DNA of 64,000 bases, from NCBI GenBank assembly GCA_030248195.1, contig JASAND010010729.1:1-64000 (forward strand), given 5' to 3'. A program made the translations under genes and the position numbers. This document shows positions 43,947 through 54,956 of this stretch, piece after piece. This stretch comes from Trissonchulus latispiculum. Taxonomy: Eukaryota > Nematoda > Enoplea > Enoplida > Ironidae. The first letter of the stretch is position 1. Each line of letters opens with the position of its first letter. The notes under the pieces were generated by a model. It was given only the letters and a program-made list of their open reading frames with translations. It made no database searches and was not told the origin of the DNA.

Positions 43947-44293
43947 CTGGGCTTATTCTACTGGGGGGGCGGCCCCCCCCCCCCCATAAACACCCTTCCC
44001 CCCTCAAAAATCGTTCCCCCCCCCCAAAAAGTGGGTGCCCCTTTTGGTACCAACTTTTGCCCTGAAAAATCGCTCAGAAGGCCAAATTTTCAAAAATTTT
44101 CCGGCTTCGCCGGAGGTTTTTAGTCGATTTTGCCTATTTAAACACTAAATCCGCTTATTTTTGGCAATTACTATAAAAATATCGCAATTTTTAGCATGTT
44201 TTTAGAAAAATTTTGAAAAATTTTCGCCCCCCTCAAAAATGACTCGCCCCCCAGGGGGGCCCCCTCAACAAAAAATCCCTAGAATAAGCCCAG
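43947..44293. mobile_element. CTGGGCTTATTCTA-family MITE
   Basis: The ends CTGGGCTTATTCTA and TAGAATAAGCCCAG are flanked by a perfect 6-bp duplication GACTTC (43941-43946, 44294-44299). The interior has poly-G then poly-C blocks, CCAACTTTTGCCCTGAAAAA, the palindrome CCGGCTTCGCCGG (44101-44113) and TTTTTAGCATG. It lies in an NCAPH intron. Other copies are at 50469, 57938 and a right-end fragment at about 56600-56733. Confidence 0.85.
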
Positions 44294-44547
44294 GACTTCT
44301 CCCCTCCAGAAATTTAGGCTTGCAAAATGCCAGTGTGAATATGCAGCTAAGCAAAAGAAAATTCGCGCCGACGACGTCAAACATTTCGGTTTGTTGCCCT
44401 TTTTTCTATTTTTCTCCTTAATTTTCCTACCATCGAATCGCGACGGAGGGGGGTGCGGCCGCCAACCCCTCCCTGGTCATGACATCGTAAAGCCGGTTTG
44501 TTTAAATAAATCTTGAGACATCGAGATAAATGTCAGAAACAACTAAC

Positions 44548-44652
44548 TTGTGACAGTGAAGAACCCGTTAAGCTTTTCCACATTAGACTTTTCAACAGGC
44601 GTACGTCTATCTGCTTGGCCTTTCGGGCATATTCAATATTCAAGGATTTTAC
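44548..44652 (-). CDS. NCAPH: NCAPH exon (C-terminal region)
   Basis: A 35-codon exon in phase 0. It reads VKSLNIEYARKAKQIDVR followed by LLKSLMW, which corresponds to the conserved I-YAKTAKKMD-K-LK-MW segment at the start of the CAP-H C-terminal winged-helix domain. The acceptor is AATTCCAG (44653-44654) and the donor is GTTAGT after 44548. It follows the exon at 48637-48872 across a 4-kb intron that holds four MITEs. Confidence 0.92.
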
Positions 44653-44797
44653 CTGGAATTGAAAATTTGAAATTCAAGGAAATGTAAATTAGTAATGATA
44701 TACAGATTTTACATTACGGGTGCACTTTTTATTTTGAGAAGCATTCATAATTTCCTAAACACAAAACCCAAGAAGAGCACGAGATAGCCAGCTTTAG

Positions 44798-45061
44798 GAA
44801 GAGTGCATAATGTATGTATATATGTATAAAATGTCACAGCTGGCAGCCTCTCTATTATTGGAACTAGGCATATGCTCTGTACGCTAATGGCTGATCCCAC
44901 GACTAGCGACCCGCCAAATGTGCAACACGTTTTTGAATGCTCACTTGTCGCCTCGCCGTATTTTGCGTGCTTGAAGCCCGAAAATACAACGATTCTGTCA
45001 GCCCAAAATGTGTGTTTCGAGCTGATACTTGTTACACAGCTATGTTATGTATATACTCTTG
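44798..45061. mobile_element. Foldback MITE, degenerate copy
   Basis: The ends GAAGAGTGCATAATGTATG and ATGTATATACTCTTG, with CGCTAATGGCTGATCCC inside, identify the CAAGAGTACATAAT family. The right arm is mostly lost and no target duplication remains. Confidence 0.55.
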
Positions 45062-45483
45062 ATTTTTGTACAAGTATATACGCACTACTGTGACAAGCGT
45101 CATCCTCTTTCCAGCCCACTGCGCCTAGGAGTGTGCATAGATAGTGGATTTTCTTTGCCGGACACAGGCTAATTTTCAACAGAAGGCACCTAGACGAAGG
45201 CACCTTAGTTTCTAAGCTTTCCACAAATCTAAAAAAGCCCTAACATATATGGGTTGGGCGCTGTCGCTCTCAACTCTCGTCGCTCCTACATCGTTACATT
45301 TTGTCACACCACAAAAAGAAAATAAAACCAATAAAATAACACAACAAAAATAGAATTAAGCCATTATTGATAAATATCCAAAATTAGCCTGAAAAATTGT
45401 CCACAAAGACCTTATTCTTTCATCAACTTCGGGGGAATGCTGCCCCCAGGACACCCGTTATTATTAAACAAATATATAAAGCC

Positions 45484-46142
45484 ACAAGAATAAAAATGCT
45501 CCGATGGAGCAAGAAAAATGCAATATGGGTGACATTGGGTTTTAAGCGGAAATAGGACTAGGTTTTAAACGTTAATATGGGAGGGCAGGTTGTAAATGAC
45601 AAGAGGACTAGGTTTAAGCACACTAATATGGACCAGCTTCGCTGAACAACAATTCGCGGAAACTGCCCAGACTCACTGATGCTGACGGAAGTTCTTTAGT
45701 AACAGTTTACCAATTCGTGTGCATAACTCTGCGTCTGCAACAACTACGTATGTAAGTTGTGCTCGTAATACTTAATACTTAATTAAAAAACCTTAAATTA
45801 ATTAACATACAGTAAAAATTGATGTCACAAATTCTTCGCTGACAATGCTGGATAAAACGCTGGAAGTAAGCCGTAGTATTTCAAAATTAGCATGCTAGCC
45901 TAGAAAGTTAACGAATGAAGAGTTTGTCAATCAACGTCATATGCGGAGTGGAGCAAGATTGACCGCGAATATGGGTTGTTCACCGAAGCTGGTCAATATG
46001 AGTGCGCTTTAAACCTAGTCCTCTTTTCATTACAGCCTGCCCCTTCCATATTAACGTTTTGAAACCTAGTCCTATGTCCGCTTAAAAACCAATGTCACCC
46101 ATATTGCATTTTTATGCTCCATCAGAACATTTTTATTCTTGT
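45484..46142. mobile_element. ACAAGAATAAAAATGCTCC hairpin element with iterons
   Basis: The 659-bp element has long inverted arms. Each arm contains GACTAGGTTTTAAACGTTAA, GACTAGGTTTAAGC...AATATGGACCAGCTTCGCTG and AATGTCACCCATATTGCAT (or complement). The repeated GGACTAGGTTTAAA...TTAATATGG unit recurs about every 60 bp. The left half is duplicated at 59191-59440, and a related but diverged element is at 61361-62080. Confidence 0.7.
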
Positions 46143-46524
46143 CCTATTCCATTTTTAAAGTTCTCAGTAAACTTTAAGCAAAAATTTTAAAACTGTGAGA
46201 AAGAAACTTTAAAAACTCCCCAGTAATCAACCGAACCCACAGAACAAAGAAGTTTGAAAAGTACCATTTTCTCCTTTTTCCTCTTGTAACTTATCTGTAG
46301 CTAGTTATAGGCTGTGCTGTAACTTCAGCAGCACTCTACTGCCGCGCAACCAGATGCAAATTAAACTGCCAATGAAGGAAACTTAGACGGCACGATTTCT
46401 AATGATCTTCTGCAGTTATATGCAAAATTTCACACAGTTGTAACTTATCTGTAGCTAGTTATAGGCCGTGCTGTACTTCAGCAGCACTCTACTGCCGCGC
46501 AATTGCACAGCGACATCGTAACAG

Positions 46525-47169
46525 CAAGAGTGCATAATTGCACTATATATAAGAAGAAGAGTAAGCCACTAGAGGGCTCCTCTTCTTGGCATTGCGTAAC
46601 GGTGCTCCGACCACAATACGCGAATGTTCCCCCGTTTGGTGGGGGGGGGTAGCTCTATTCGACAAAGCATACCCCTCCTCCGTTTGGTGGGGGGGGGGGG
46701 TAGCTGAAAAGAGGTCCCCGTTTGGTGGGGGGTAGAGCAGAGGATTACGGTAGTTTTTGTTCTATTTGAAAAAGGGTCTCCGTTTGGTGGGGGGGGTATG
46801 CAAAAGGGGTCCCGGTTTGGTGGGGGGGGGTAGACAAAAGAGGTCCCGGTTTGGGGGATGGGGTCGCCAACAGCCAATCAGATTCAGCCAATTTCAGCCT
46901 GACTTGCGACCCCCCCCCCAAACGGGGGACCCCCCTGCCTACCCCCCCCCCCACCAAACGGGGACCCCTTTTGCATACCCCCCACCAAACGGGGACCCCT
47001 TTTGCATACCCCCCACCAAACGGGGAGGGGGTATGCTTGTCTACCCCCCCTCCACCAAACGGGGGAACATTAACGTATTGTGGTCGGAGCACCGTTACGC
47101 AATGCCGAGAAGAGGAGCCCTCTAGTGGCTTACTCTTCTTCTAATATATAGTGCAATTATGCACTCTTG
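46525..47169. mobile_element. Foldback MITE, large subfamily (second copy)
   Basis: The ends CAAGAGTGCATAATTGCAC and GTGCAATTATGCACTCTTG are flanked by GTAACAG (46518-46524) and GTAATAG (47170-47176), 6 of 7 identical. The outer arms and the GGTCCCCGTTTGGTGGGG modules match 36121-36847, and the number and order of modules differ between the two copies. Confidence 0.88.
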
Positions 47170-47205
47170 GTAATAGGTATACGACACGTATCTATGTTAA
47201 TTTGC

Positions 47206-47571
47206 CAGGGTATTTTTTAGGGTTTTTTCGGAGGGGGCTTCCCGGGAGGGCCCCCAGGGTCCGGGGGGGGGGGCGATTTTTTGCAAAAATGAGCTAAAAT
47301 TGGTATTTTTGGCGTATTTTACACGTAGAAGTTAAAAGTTATTTTAATGCAAAAAGTTCTCAAAAACTGCCAGGATTTAAGCTAAAAATAGCTACTTTTT
47401 ACGAAAAACGTTTTTAAAAATTGCCTATTTTTAGCAAAAATTTGGGCCACCAAAAAATCCCGGGGGGGGGGAAGCAAAAATCCCGGGAGGGGGCGATTTC
47501 GGGGGAAGGCATTATCGGGGGGAGGTCAATTTCTGGAGGGGGCCCTTCCCCATCCCGGTAAAAATACCCTG
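47206..47571. mobile_element. CAGGGTATTTTT-family MITE
   Basis: The ends CAGGGTATTTTTTAGGG and GGTAAAAATACCCTG are inverted. The interior has poly-G blocks around CCCGGGAGGGCCCCCAGGG, GGCGTATTTTACACGTAGAA and CTGCCAGGATTTAAGC. No exact target duplication is seen. A complete nested copy is at 58155-58523. Confidence 0.75.
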
Positions 47572-48636
47572 ATCTGCCATGTCCTAAACTACCTACACAC
47601 CCAATTAATTTAAAATGTTTAACCGTTAATAGTAAGTCTACAGCCAACGTACTAAGGTTGCTGCATTACAGTACAGCACGATAGCAGCACCGCACAGATA
47701 TGCTCGTTTTCAGCAAACCCCGATAGCCCTTATATGCGTCATGCACATTTATGCCTATTTTTCGCTATTTTCTTGTGGAGTTGGGACTTGGTTGGCTTGA
47801 AAAAATTTGGGCTGGCCGCATGAACGATCCCGGACAGAAATCGAAAATCACCTCGGTTATGACACGCTACCCATCCCAAAGTTTCTTATGCAGCAAGCCC
47901 GCGTCTCTCTAGCTTGTTCCCTAAGTCCTCCCTGTAGCCGTGACACAAAATTGGCCTTTTTTGGTCATCTTCGCGGTCAGGCCACATTTGGTCGGCCGCA
48001 CAGGTGGCCGGCCGGGCCGGGCAGCGAAAAAAAGTCCAAAAGGTCTCTCCGAAAAAACAAACTTCGCCCGAAAATGCCCAGATCGTTCAGTTTTTGAGTT
48101 CGAAGAAAAGTGCTTCTCCAAGCGTGACCTACACGGAAAAAATAAACGGGCCTAACTTGTCCGGAATCGAAAACTTTCAAAGCTGAAAATTTTGACCAAA
48201 ACTTTATTGGTAGTTGCAGTACTTGTGTGCTGATTCCAACGATACCAAATTTGTCTAGTTTCGTTAAGTATTTAGCTGGCACGCCGCTCGAACGGCTTTC
48301 TAAGGGCCGCGCTGAGCCTTTTACACCAATATTATAGGGTGAGCGGTATCGCGCCCCCTGTAATACCAACAAAGCCACTTCGGATACAAAATTTTTTTAA
48401 GTTTTGCACAATAAAAACTCGATTCCTGTTAGGAATCCCCCTAGATCTAAATTCTGGAAAACTGTACTAAAGGAGTTGAAGTTTGGTAGATAGGTACGTC
48501 TTCGACCACGTTGAGTTCAAATATCGAACGAAACCAATCCTCTATGTAGAATCAAATGAAAACTGAGTAGGCGACAATCTAAACAACTGAGCCAATTAAT
48601 AACTGACACATTGATACATTCAATAAGCAACCATAC
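47572..48636 (-). other. NCAPH intron sequence
   Basis: Intron DNA between the exons at 48637 and 44652. A GC-rich block at 47940-48020 (GGCCGGCCGGGCC words) is probably another element fragment. No exon is recognised. Confidence 0.5.
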
Positions 48637-48872
48637 CGTAACTGGTTCAGAGACCAGCATTTGTCCAACGTCGTTACACGACTGACTAGGGGACAGAGGA
48701 CCAGTGCAGGGTTCCGCCGGAGATGAGGGACCAACATTTTCATCTCCTAGTTCCAGATCAGATGAGACGCCATGGTCGTGGACAGCGTGCCCGTGATCGG
48801 AGAAGTCACCATCATCTAGATCAAGGGCGAGCAGGGCTCTGTCCGAATCTGTCTGACTGGTGGGATGATCAG
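48637..48872 (-). CDS. NCAPH: NCAPH exon (acidic linker)
   Basis: A 236-bp exon encoding a Ser/Asp-rich, poorly conserved linker. It starts ADHPTSQTDSDRALLALDLD, like the AADSDDEDLDDLF segment of vertebrate CAP-H, and ends VGQMLVSEPVT, like the ...NLVAEPQKV segment before the C-terminal domain. The acceptor is TTGCTTCAG (48873-48874) and the donor is GTATGG after 48637. Phases fit both neighbours: one base from 49369-49510 completes the first Ala codon, and the exon ends in phase 0. There are no stops or shifts. Confidence 0.9.
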
Positions 48873-49368
48873 CTGAAGCAAAAAAATTTTTTCAGAAAGA
48901 AGAAAACATTTTGAGACAAGTTCAAGCATGTCTCTGAAAATATTTTTAAAACCAAGGCTGAGCTATTCTGTATGATGGCAGGTTGCAGCGCACCGAAAGA
49001 TGCCAGCAAATTAAAATTTTAACATTCAAATAGAACAATTTTCTTGAACTTAGGTTTTGAATAGGCAGATCAGGATATTCGAATATCCGTTAACGCAGAA
49101 TAATATGCGGATATAATGAAAAAATATCTGGTGCCCATCACAGAATCTAAGCTGACTCCTGTCGACCTTCTCAAATATCTTACGAAAGTTTCCACTTGCA
49201 ACTCGCACTAGTCTAGCGAAAGCACGGTAACACTCACATACAGCCGATTTTAAGCAACCCCCTATGGCAATACCGTTACTATTTTAATCTTTTGTTAGCC
49301 AAAAATTGGAAGCTATAACAATTACTTTTTAAAAAGATATTAACAGCATTCTTATCCAGTTAACAAAC

Positions 49369-49510
49369 CAGCATTGGAAGGGCAGAAGTTTTCTTTGTCC
49401 ATAGTATTGTTCAAATTGTATTCCAAGTTTTCCAAAGAAATGTTGGCCAGCAAATCGTCATCACTGTTAGGATCAGACTGAGAGGGAGCACTAGAACGCA
49501 GCTTCTTGAT
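49369..49510 (-). CDS. NCAPH: NCAPH exon (NFCP motif)
   Basis: A 142-bp exon with IKKLRSSAPS, a polar stretch, and MDKENFCPSNA, which matches the conserved NFCP of CAP-H. The acceptor is CTTTCCAG (49511-49512) and the donor is GTTTGT after 49369. Read-through would reach a stop within five codons, so splicing is required. It begins in phase 0 after 49660-50045. Confidence 0.9.
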
Positions 49511-49659
49511 CTGGAAAGAATAGAACATAAAAATTTTGTTAATCCGATCTAAGGAAAACTGTAGGTATTTTTTGATTTCATACAATTTGTTCTAAAAAAC
49601 AAAAAGGTAGGTTCTAGAATGTTCAGTAAAAATAGAACCCTTCAAAACTGAAATCTTAC

Positions 49660-50045
49660 AGGCATGTCAGGCTTCAATGCCAGTGTTTGCAGACTTTTGG
49701 CCGAATAACCAGCACATCGTGTATCCAGCAACAGATCTTCGCTGCAGTAGCCGGCTAGGGTTTTCTCCGAGATCTGATGTCGATCAGGAGGTTCGGCCGG
49801 CCGACGGCGGGACTTGGACCGACGGTCCGCAGCGGAAGGGTAGAGTAGATCACTGATATCCATTCGCTCCGGGGTCGGCACTCGCAATTTATCTAGCAGC
49901 GTGTTAATCTCTTGCATCAGTTCATCAGAAAACAGACCGGCTAGGCTATTGTCACCGTCGCTAAATTGGATTGGTTCCGTGGCCTTTCGCTTACGCTGTC
50001 TAGCTTTAACGTTTTTGTTAGGTCCGCCGTTCTTATCCTTTGCCG
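49660..50045 (-). CDS. NCAPH: NCAPH exon (basic and central region)
   Basis: The largest exon found (386 bp). It starts with a basic segment (AAKDKNGGPNKNVKARQRKR) and continues IQFSDGD, LFSDELMQEINTLLDK and a Arg/Pro-rich stretch. It ends SLQTLALKPDMP, equivalent to the conserved TL-QLHLKPG before the acidic linker. The acceptor is GTTGTAG (50046-50047) and the donor is GTAAGA. Its first two bases complete an Ala codon from the exon at 54823-54956. The basic patch may contact DNA or carry a nuclear signal (inference). Confidence 0.9.
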
Positions 50046-50079
50046 CTACAAAGTAAGAAACACAACTGTTAACTTAAGA

Positions 50080-50468
50080 ACGATATTAATGATAGGTCAT
50101 GGTCGCGGGAACGTGCGAGTGGTGATGTGATGACTTGGTGGGGCGAAGCATACAGTTGTATCACAACATTGCACTGCTGGGGCAGTTTCATAGTAAGTAA
50201 GTATTCCTTCCCGCCCGCTACCGGTGAGTTGTCGCGAAGACCCTCAGGGACATTCAATGCAGGCTGCCTCTGCTTAAAACAAGGTTGCCGTCACCGAATG
50301 TAGGAAGTTTGCCGAAGGCTAACCGATCTGTAGTTACGAACCGATCCTGTGACAGTTGATAGAAACTGGTAGAAACTGGATTTCAGATTGCTACTACGAC
50401 TAAGCGGGTCCGTTTCTTCTTTCCCTATACCACCTATTCTAATCAAGAAATCTGCAACATAATATAAA
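50080..50468 (-). other. NCAPH intron, no feature
   Basis: Intron DNA left of the 50469 MITE. A 62-codon minus frame at 50069-50257 has no support. Nothing else is seen. Confidence 0.4.
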
Positions 50469-50845
50469 CTGGGCTTATTCTAGTGGGGGGGGGGGGGGGG
50501 GGGCCCCCCCCTAAACACCCTCCCCCCCCCCAAAACTCCCCCCCCCCAAAAAAAAGTGGGCGCCCCTTTTGATACCAAAATTTGCCCTGCAACAATACCT
50601 CACTTGGCCAAATTCTCATAAATTTACCGGCTTCGCCGGAACAATTTTTCCCTTTTCAACACTAAATCTACTTATTTTGCTATGAAAATCAACTTTTATA
50701 GTATAGGCCATAAAAATAGCTATATTTTTAACATATTTTTCTAAAAATTTTCGCCCCCCCCCAAAAATTCCTTGCCCCTCGGACCTTTGGGGGGGCCCCC
50801 CCCCAAGAAGCCCCCCCCAAGAAAAAATCCCTAGAATAAGCCCAG
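50469..50845. mobile_element. CTGGGCTTATTCTA-family MITE with a 19-G run
   Basis: The ends CTGGGCTTATTCTAG and CTAGAATAAGCCCAG are flanked by ATAAA (50464-50468, 50846-50850), a 5-bp duplication. An uninterrupted run of 19 G followed by 7 C lies at 50485-50510. The palindrome CCGGCTTCGCCGG is at 50627-50639. Confidence 0.85.
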
Positions 50846-51438
50846 ATAAATGGGCGGGGGAACGACCGTGAGATTATTTCCCTTCCCCCACCCCACCCCC
50901 GGCCCTAGTGGCTGGTACAGGAAAATCCCCGGTCAGTATATTTCGAGACTTCACGTGAATACAACACATAGAATTCCCCCATCCTTTTGAAAACTACAGT
51001 TTTGAGGGTAGAGAAAACTTTAGGAAAAACACCCACATAAAGAGATGGAGGAGGAGGGGGAGGGAATCGGGTTATGTAAGGCTTATATTTCGTCTGACGG
51101 GACCTCAGCCAGCATACAAGTGTTACGGGACTTGAACTATTGTGCTTACTCGTGGGCTTGACAATATAGTCCGGGCTCATACCTGTGCCAGCCAGGGTCC
51201 GCTCAAGGGTTACGGCTGACGATGCAAGGAGCAGCTGTCAGGGCCCAGCCTCAGATATGCTTCATAGCCCGGATACGATACTGCTCGATTGGCGTCCTTG
51301 CATTAGCAATCAGCACTACCCTCCCGATTGCGATAGCTCAGCGCAGAATCCATATGCCAGGCATATGGATCCCCTTCGGTTTCATATGGCTATAGCTTCA
51401 TAGAAATGTTCACGAGTTCTCGTGTCTAGTAGCTAAAC
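50846..51438 (-). other. NCAPH intron with a short palindrome
   Basis: ATCCATATGCCAGGCATATG plus GAT at 51347-51369 is a near-perfect 23-bp palindrome. The GC-richer sequence at 51180-51380 has an open + frame of 72 codons without recognisable similarity. Otherwise intron sequence. Confidence 0.4.
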
Positions 51439-51788
51439 CTGGCATTTTTCTAGGGTTTGAAAGTGGGGGGGGGCAGCCCCCTAGGAGGGGGAAGTGGGGG
51501 GGGGGGGAGCCAAAGGTAAAATATACCGAAATTTTTAGCGAAAAATTAGCATGTTTAAGGTAAAAACGCAAAAAAAATCGCTGTTTTTAAGCTTAAAATT
51601 AGATTATAAGTCCATAAATTAGCTAAAAATTTAGAGAATTTTTGAAAATTTGACTTAAAAAACCTAATTTTTTGATACTTTTGTGTGACCCCCAAAAACG
51701 TGGGTGGGGGCTTGCCGAGAAGTGGGGGGGGGCTCCGAAAAGTGGAGGGGGAACCGAAAAGTGGGGGGGGCCCACCCCCAAATGCCAG
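51439..51788. mobile_element. CTGGCATTTTT-family MITE, short copy
   Basis: The ends CTGGCATTTTTC and AAATGCCAG are flanked by TAAAC (51434-51438, 51789-51793), a perfect 5-bp duplication. The outer parts are poly-G with GAAAAGTGGGG words; the core matches 5240-5340 in the 1.4-kb copy at 5125-6524. Confidence 0.82.
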
Positions 51789-51793
51789 TAAAC

Positions 51794-52575
51794 TACGAGT
51801 TTTCGAGATCCACAAGTCGCATTGCAGCTCACGCTGAAAAAGTTCTCGAGTTCTCAAGTGAAGTTCTCTGGTCGACATCGACCAGAGAAATTTTTGCCAA
51901 CTTGAGACCTACTCGACAATTTTTTCAAAATCTAAATTTAAAATGTTTTCTTCCTGTTTCAAAAATTTGCACTACGTACTAAACAAATCACCATAAAATT
52001 GTCCGTAGATACATTCACATATAATTTTTAATACAGAAGAGGTTGTTGTCACTGAAAACACACTACTCGAGAACTTGAGAACTCGGCAAGACTCTTTATG
52101 AAATTGGCCCGGACTACGATTCGCTTTACTGCACTATTTACTGCCTAACTTCTGCCTACTCTTTGAAGTTACCGCTTTGCGATAACAAAACTCCAAACTG
52201 TCCTTCTACCTACAAATCAAAACTACAAATTTAACTTGTGCCTACCAATGCACACTGTCATACTTAGATATTATAAAGATTTTTGTAAAAGTAACAAGAA
52301 AATTGTTAATTGACTCCGACAAAATACATATACATAAATGTGAAATTTCTTATAAATTTACCAGTTTTCTAAAATTAATGTCCTGGTTCCTGAGGTTATT
52401 TTAACATAAGGTGTGCGTGGTGCCAGAATTTGGAGCATAAATGGCTACACGCACTAGCGTAACAAGAAAAACTGCCACAAACTTTAACCTAACTTTTCAT
52501 TTTCCTATGTTTAACACATGTCAAAGTCACCTTTGAAGGACTCTACAGAATGATAGAGCCAAGTAGAGTGGACTT
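51794..52575 (-). other. NCAPH intron, no clear feature
   Basis: At 52143-52250 the words CTTCTGCCTACTC and ACTCCAAACTGTCCTTC are weak inverted matches to 54495-54640, possibly ends of an old element enclosing the palindrome. Not certain. Confidence 0.35.
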
Positions 52576-53745
52576 CTATAGTACGACCAAAAAATGTGTG
52601 TACAAACTTCGACCATTTATACAGATTAACCTTTGGAGTAAACCCCAACAATGTATATATTTTTAGAATCCTCAGGAACTCGAGATTTCGAAAATCCGGA
52701 AAATCCGGAATTCCGGGTTTCATTCACGGAAAATTTAAAATGTTTAGTTTTTCGCCAAATTTTTATCGCAATCAAAATTTTGTTTTCACGATCGAATAGA
52801 GCTGGTCCCGCTGCATATTTTTGCTCTTACAAGTTTTTCACGAAAATGCACCCAGTTTCCGGAATTCCGGGTTTTCAAAATTTCCGGATTTTAAAAAATT
52901 TCTCCAATACCCACAAGATGGGTATCATTCGAAAGCTCTTATCGAGCTGAACAACTTTTGTAATAGAATGAACTCTTGAAAATGAACACAATTCCCGGAA
53001 TTCGAGAAAACCGGATTTTCCGGATTTTAAAACTTTTCTCCATTACCCCACAATATGGGTATTATTCGAAAGCTCTTGATGAGCTGAACAATTCTTGTAA
53101 TAGAACCAACTCGCAGAAATGAGCCCAGTTCTCGGAATTCGCTAAAACCTTCCAAGCTAGAGTGCAATCCGGAATTCGTGAATTTCGGGAATTTGGTGCA
53201 TTTTCAGACATTGGTTCTATTACAAGATTTGTTCAGCCCATCAAGAGCTTTCGAATGATACCCATATTGTGAGGTATTGTAAACAATTTTTAAAATCAGG
53301 AAAATCCGGTTTTCTCGAATTCCGGGAAATGTGTGCATTTTCAAGAGTTCATTCTATTACAAAAGTTGTTCAGCTCGATAAGAGCTTTCGAATGATACCC
53401 ATATTGTGGGCATTGGAGAAAATTTTTAAAATCCGGAAATTTTGAAAACCCGGAATTCCGGAAACTGGGTGCATTTTCGTGAAAAACTTGTAAGAGCAAA
53501 AATATGCAGCGGGACCAGCTCTATTCGATCGTGAAAACAAAATTTTGATTGCGATAAAAATTTGGCGAAAAACTAAAAATTTTAGATTTTCCGTGAATGA
53601 AACCCCGAATTCCGGATTTTCCGGATTTTCGAAATCTCGAGTTCCTGAGGATTCTAAAAATATATACATTGTTGGGGTTTACTCCAAAGGTTAATCTGCT
53701 ATAAACGGTCGAAGTTTGTACACACATTTTTTGGTCGTACTATAG
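52576..53745. mobile_element. 1.17-kb palindromic element with internal direct repeats
   Basis: The ends CTATAGTACGACCAAAAAAT and complement. Arms of about 560 bp are nearly identical and inverted, centred near 53160, so both strands show almost the same 99-codon open frame (52651-52950 + and 53370-53669 -). Each arm repeats GGTATCATTCGAAAGCTCTT...GAGCTGAACAA...TTGTAATAGAA about every 120 bp. The frame is AT-rich and Phe/Ile/Arg-biased, not protein-like. The word GGTATCATTCGAAAGCTCTT also occurs at about 63694. Confidence 0.75.
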
Positions 53746-54822
53746 TTTTCAGAGACGAGTTAGGTTTATGCCAACCAGTTGTCCTCAACATTTATCTTCG
53801 CACCTTTGTGTCAATGGCTATACGTATATACGTGTATAGGTATGTCTTTTAAAGACAACATAAGGCCCTGGCTATGATTAGAGTGTATGAGACCTTTGCG
53901 GGCGCTTATATAAAGTCCAATATATGCATATAAATATGTGTCATAGATTAAGTATATGAAGTATATATACTTTAGTACGCATATTATATAAATATGCGTA
54001 GAAATATGTCGTGTGATGAGAATTTTTCAGGCTGCCAATTAATCTGAAACTAAACAGTTGGCTTGTTAGTTGGCTGGCAGTAGTAAATGCTCTGTAATGT
54101 ATGTGTAAACATTTATTGAAAACAAAAACTCTCGTGTAAAATTTTGATGCTGTTTTGATTCGCTTTCCTATAAATTTAGACAAATTTATATGTATACTTT
54201 AAGTGATTTTTATAACAATATATAATCCAAACGTCTATTATGTCAGGTCGCACAGATTAAAGCAGGGTAGAAAGCAGAAAATAAGGCAGATTCTGCGGGC
54301 TGACATGGCAGAATCTGCCCGGTCTTAAAGATACGATGCCTTACGCAAAACACACTTGCCTTATTTTGAGGTCCCATGGGGATATGTAAAATCAGCAAAA
54401 TCGGAGATGGCCGAAGCATCGGCGAAAAGTGAAAACCCTGAAATTGCTGACAACTGAATATAATTTTATATCTAACAGACAGGATTACAGTATTCGTAGG
54501 CAGAAGGACAGTTTCACTTTTTCCAGATTAATATGTAGACACAAGTACAGTCTTGAGTTTTGGAGGAATAGCGTAGGCTTAAGGACAGTCTGGAGTTTTG
54601 TCACAATGTAGGCAGAAGTTAAATACGCATAAGTACAGTACACGCTACGATTCTGGCATAGAAGTAGACAAGGTGGAGGCGGAGGGTAAGGGGAAGGTGC
54701 ACTTAAAAGCCTGGAGACCCCTCTTAAATTCTGTTCACGGGTAGATTGTTCAAGGACAGAAAAAAAACAGAAAACAGTTAATACTTCTCGACTATGTGAA
54801 ACTCAAAATGTAAAGTTTTTAC
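53746..54822 (-). other. NCAPH intron, AT-rich with TATA-type repeats
   Basis: 53820-54010 is rich in TATATACG/TATGCATA words. Degenerate AGTACAGTC/GGACAGTCTGGAGTTTTG repeats lie at 54500-54640. No exon seen. Confidence 0.4.
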
Positions 54823-54956
54823 CAAGTTTCATTTTCCAGTGCTCAGGACCACGAAACGTCACTGACTTTGGCGAAAAATAGGAATACTCTAGATCTCGGG
54901 TCGACAGAGCAGATGCCAAATCGGTGAAGGCAGCACCAGGGTCCTCATAATCCGTT
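54823..54956 (-). CDS. NCAPH: NCAPH exon (EYSYFSP...HW motif)
   Basis: A 134-bp exon with the most diagnostic CAP-H block, EYSYFSPKSVTFRGPEHWKM; other CAP-H proteins have EYSYFS-----WAGP-HW here. The acceptor is AATTTTAG (54957-54958) and the donor is GTAAAA after 54823. Two bases from 55286-55464 plus its first base make a Gly codon, so the frame is continuous. This motif alone makes the gene call secure. Confidence 0.95.

Noticed and set aside
46569..47144. Pro/Gly-rich open frames at 46.5-47.1 kb
   Set aside because: These are readings of the foldback's C/G-rich modules; both strands are equally open.
52651..53669. Pair of nearly identical 99-codon frames on opposite strands
   Set aside because: They arise from the arms of one palindromic element, and the composition is not that of a folded protein.
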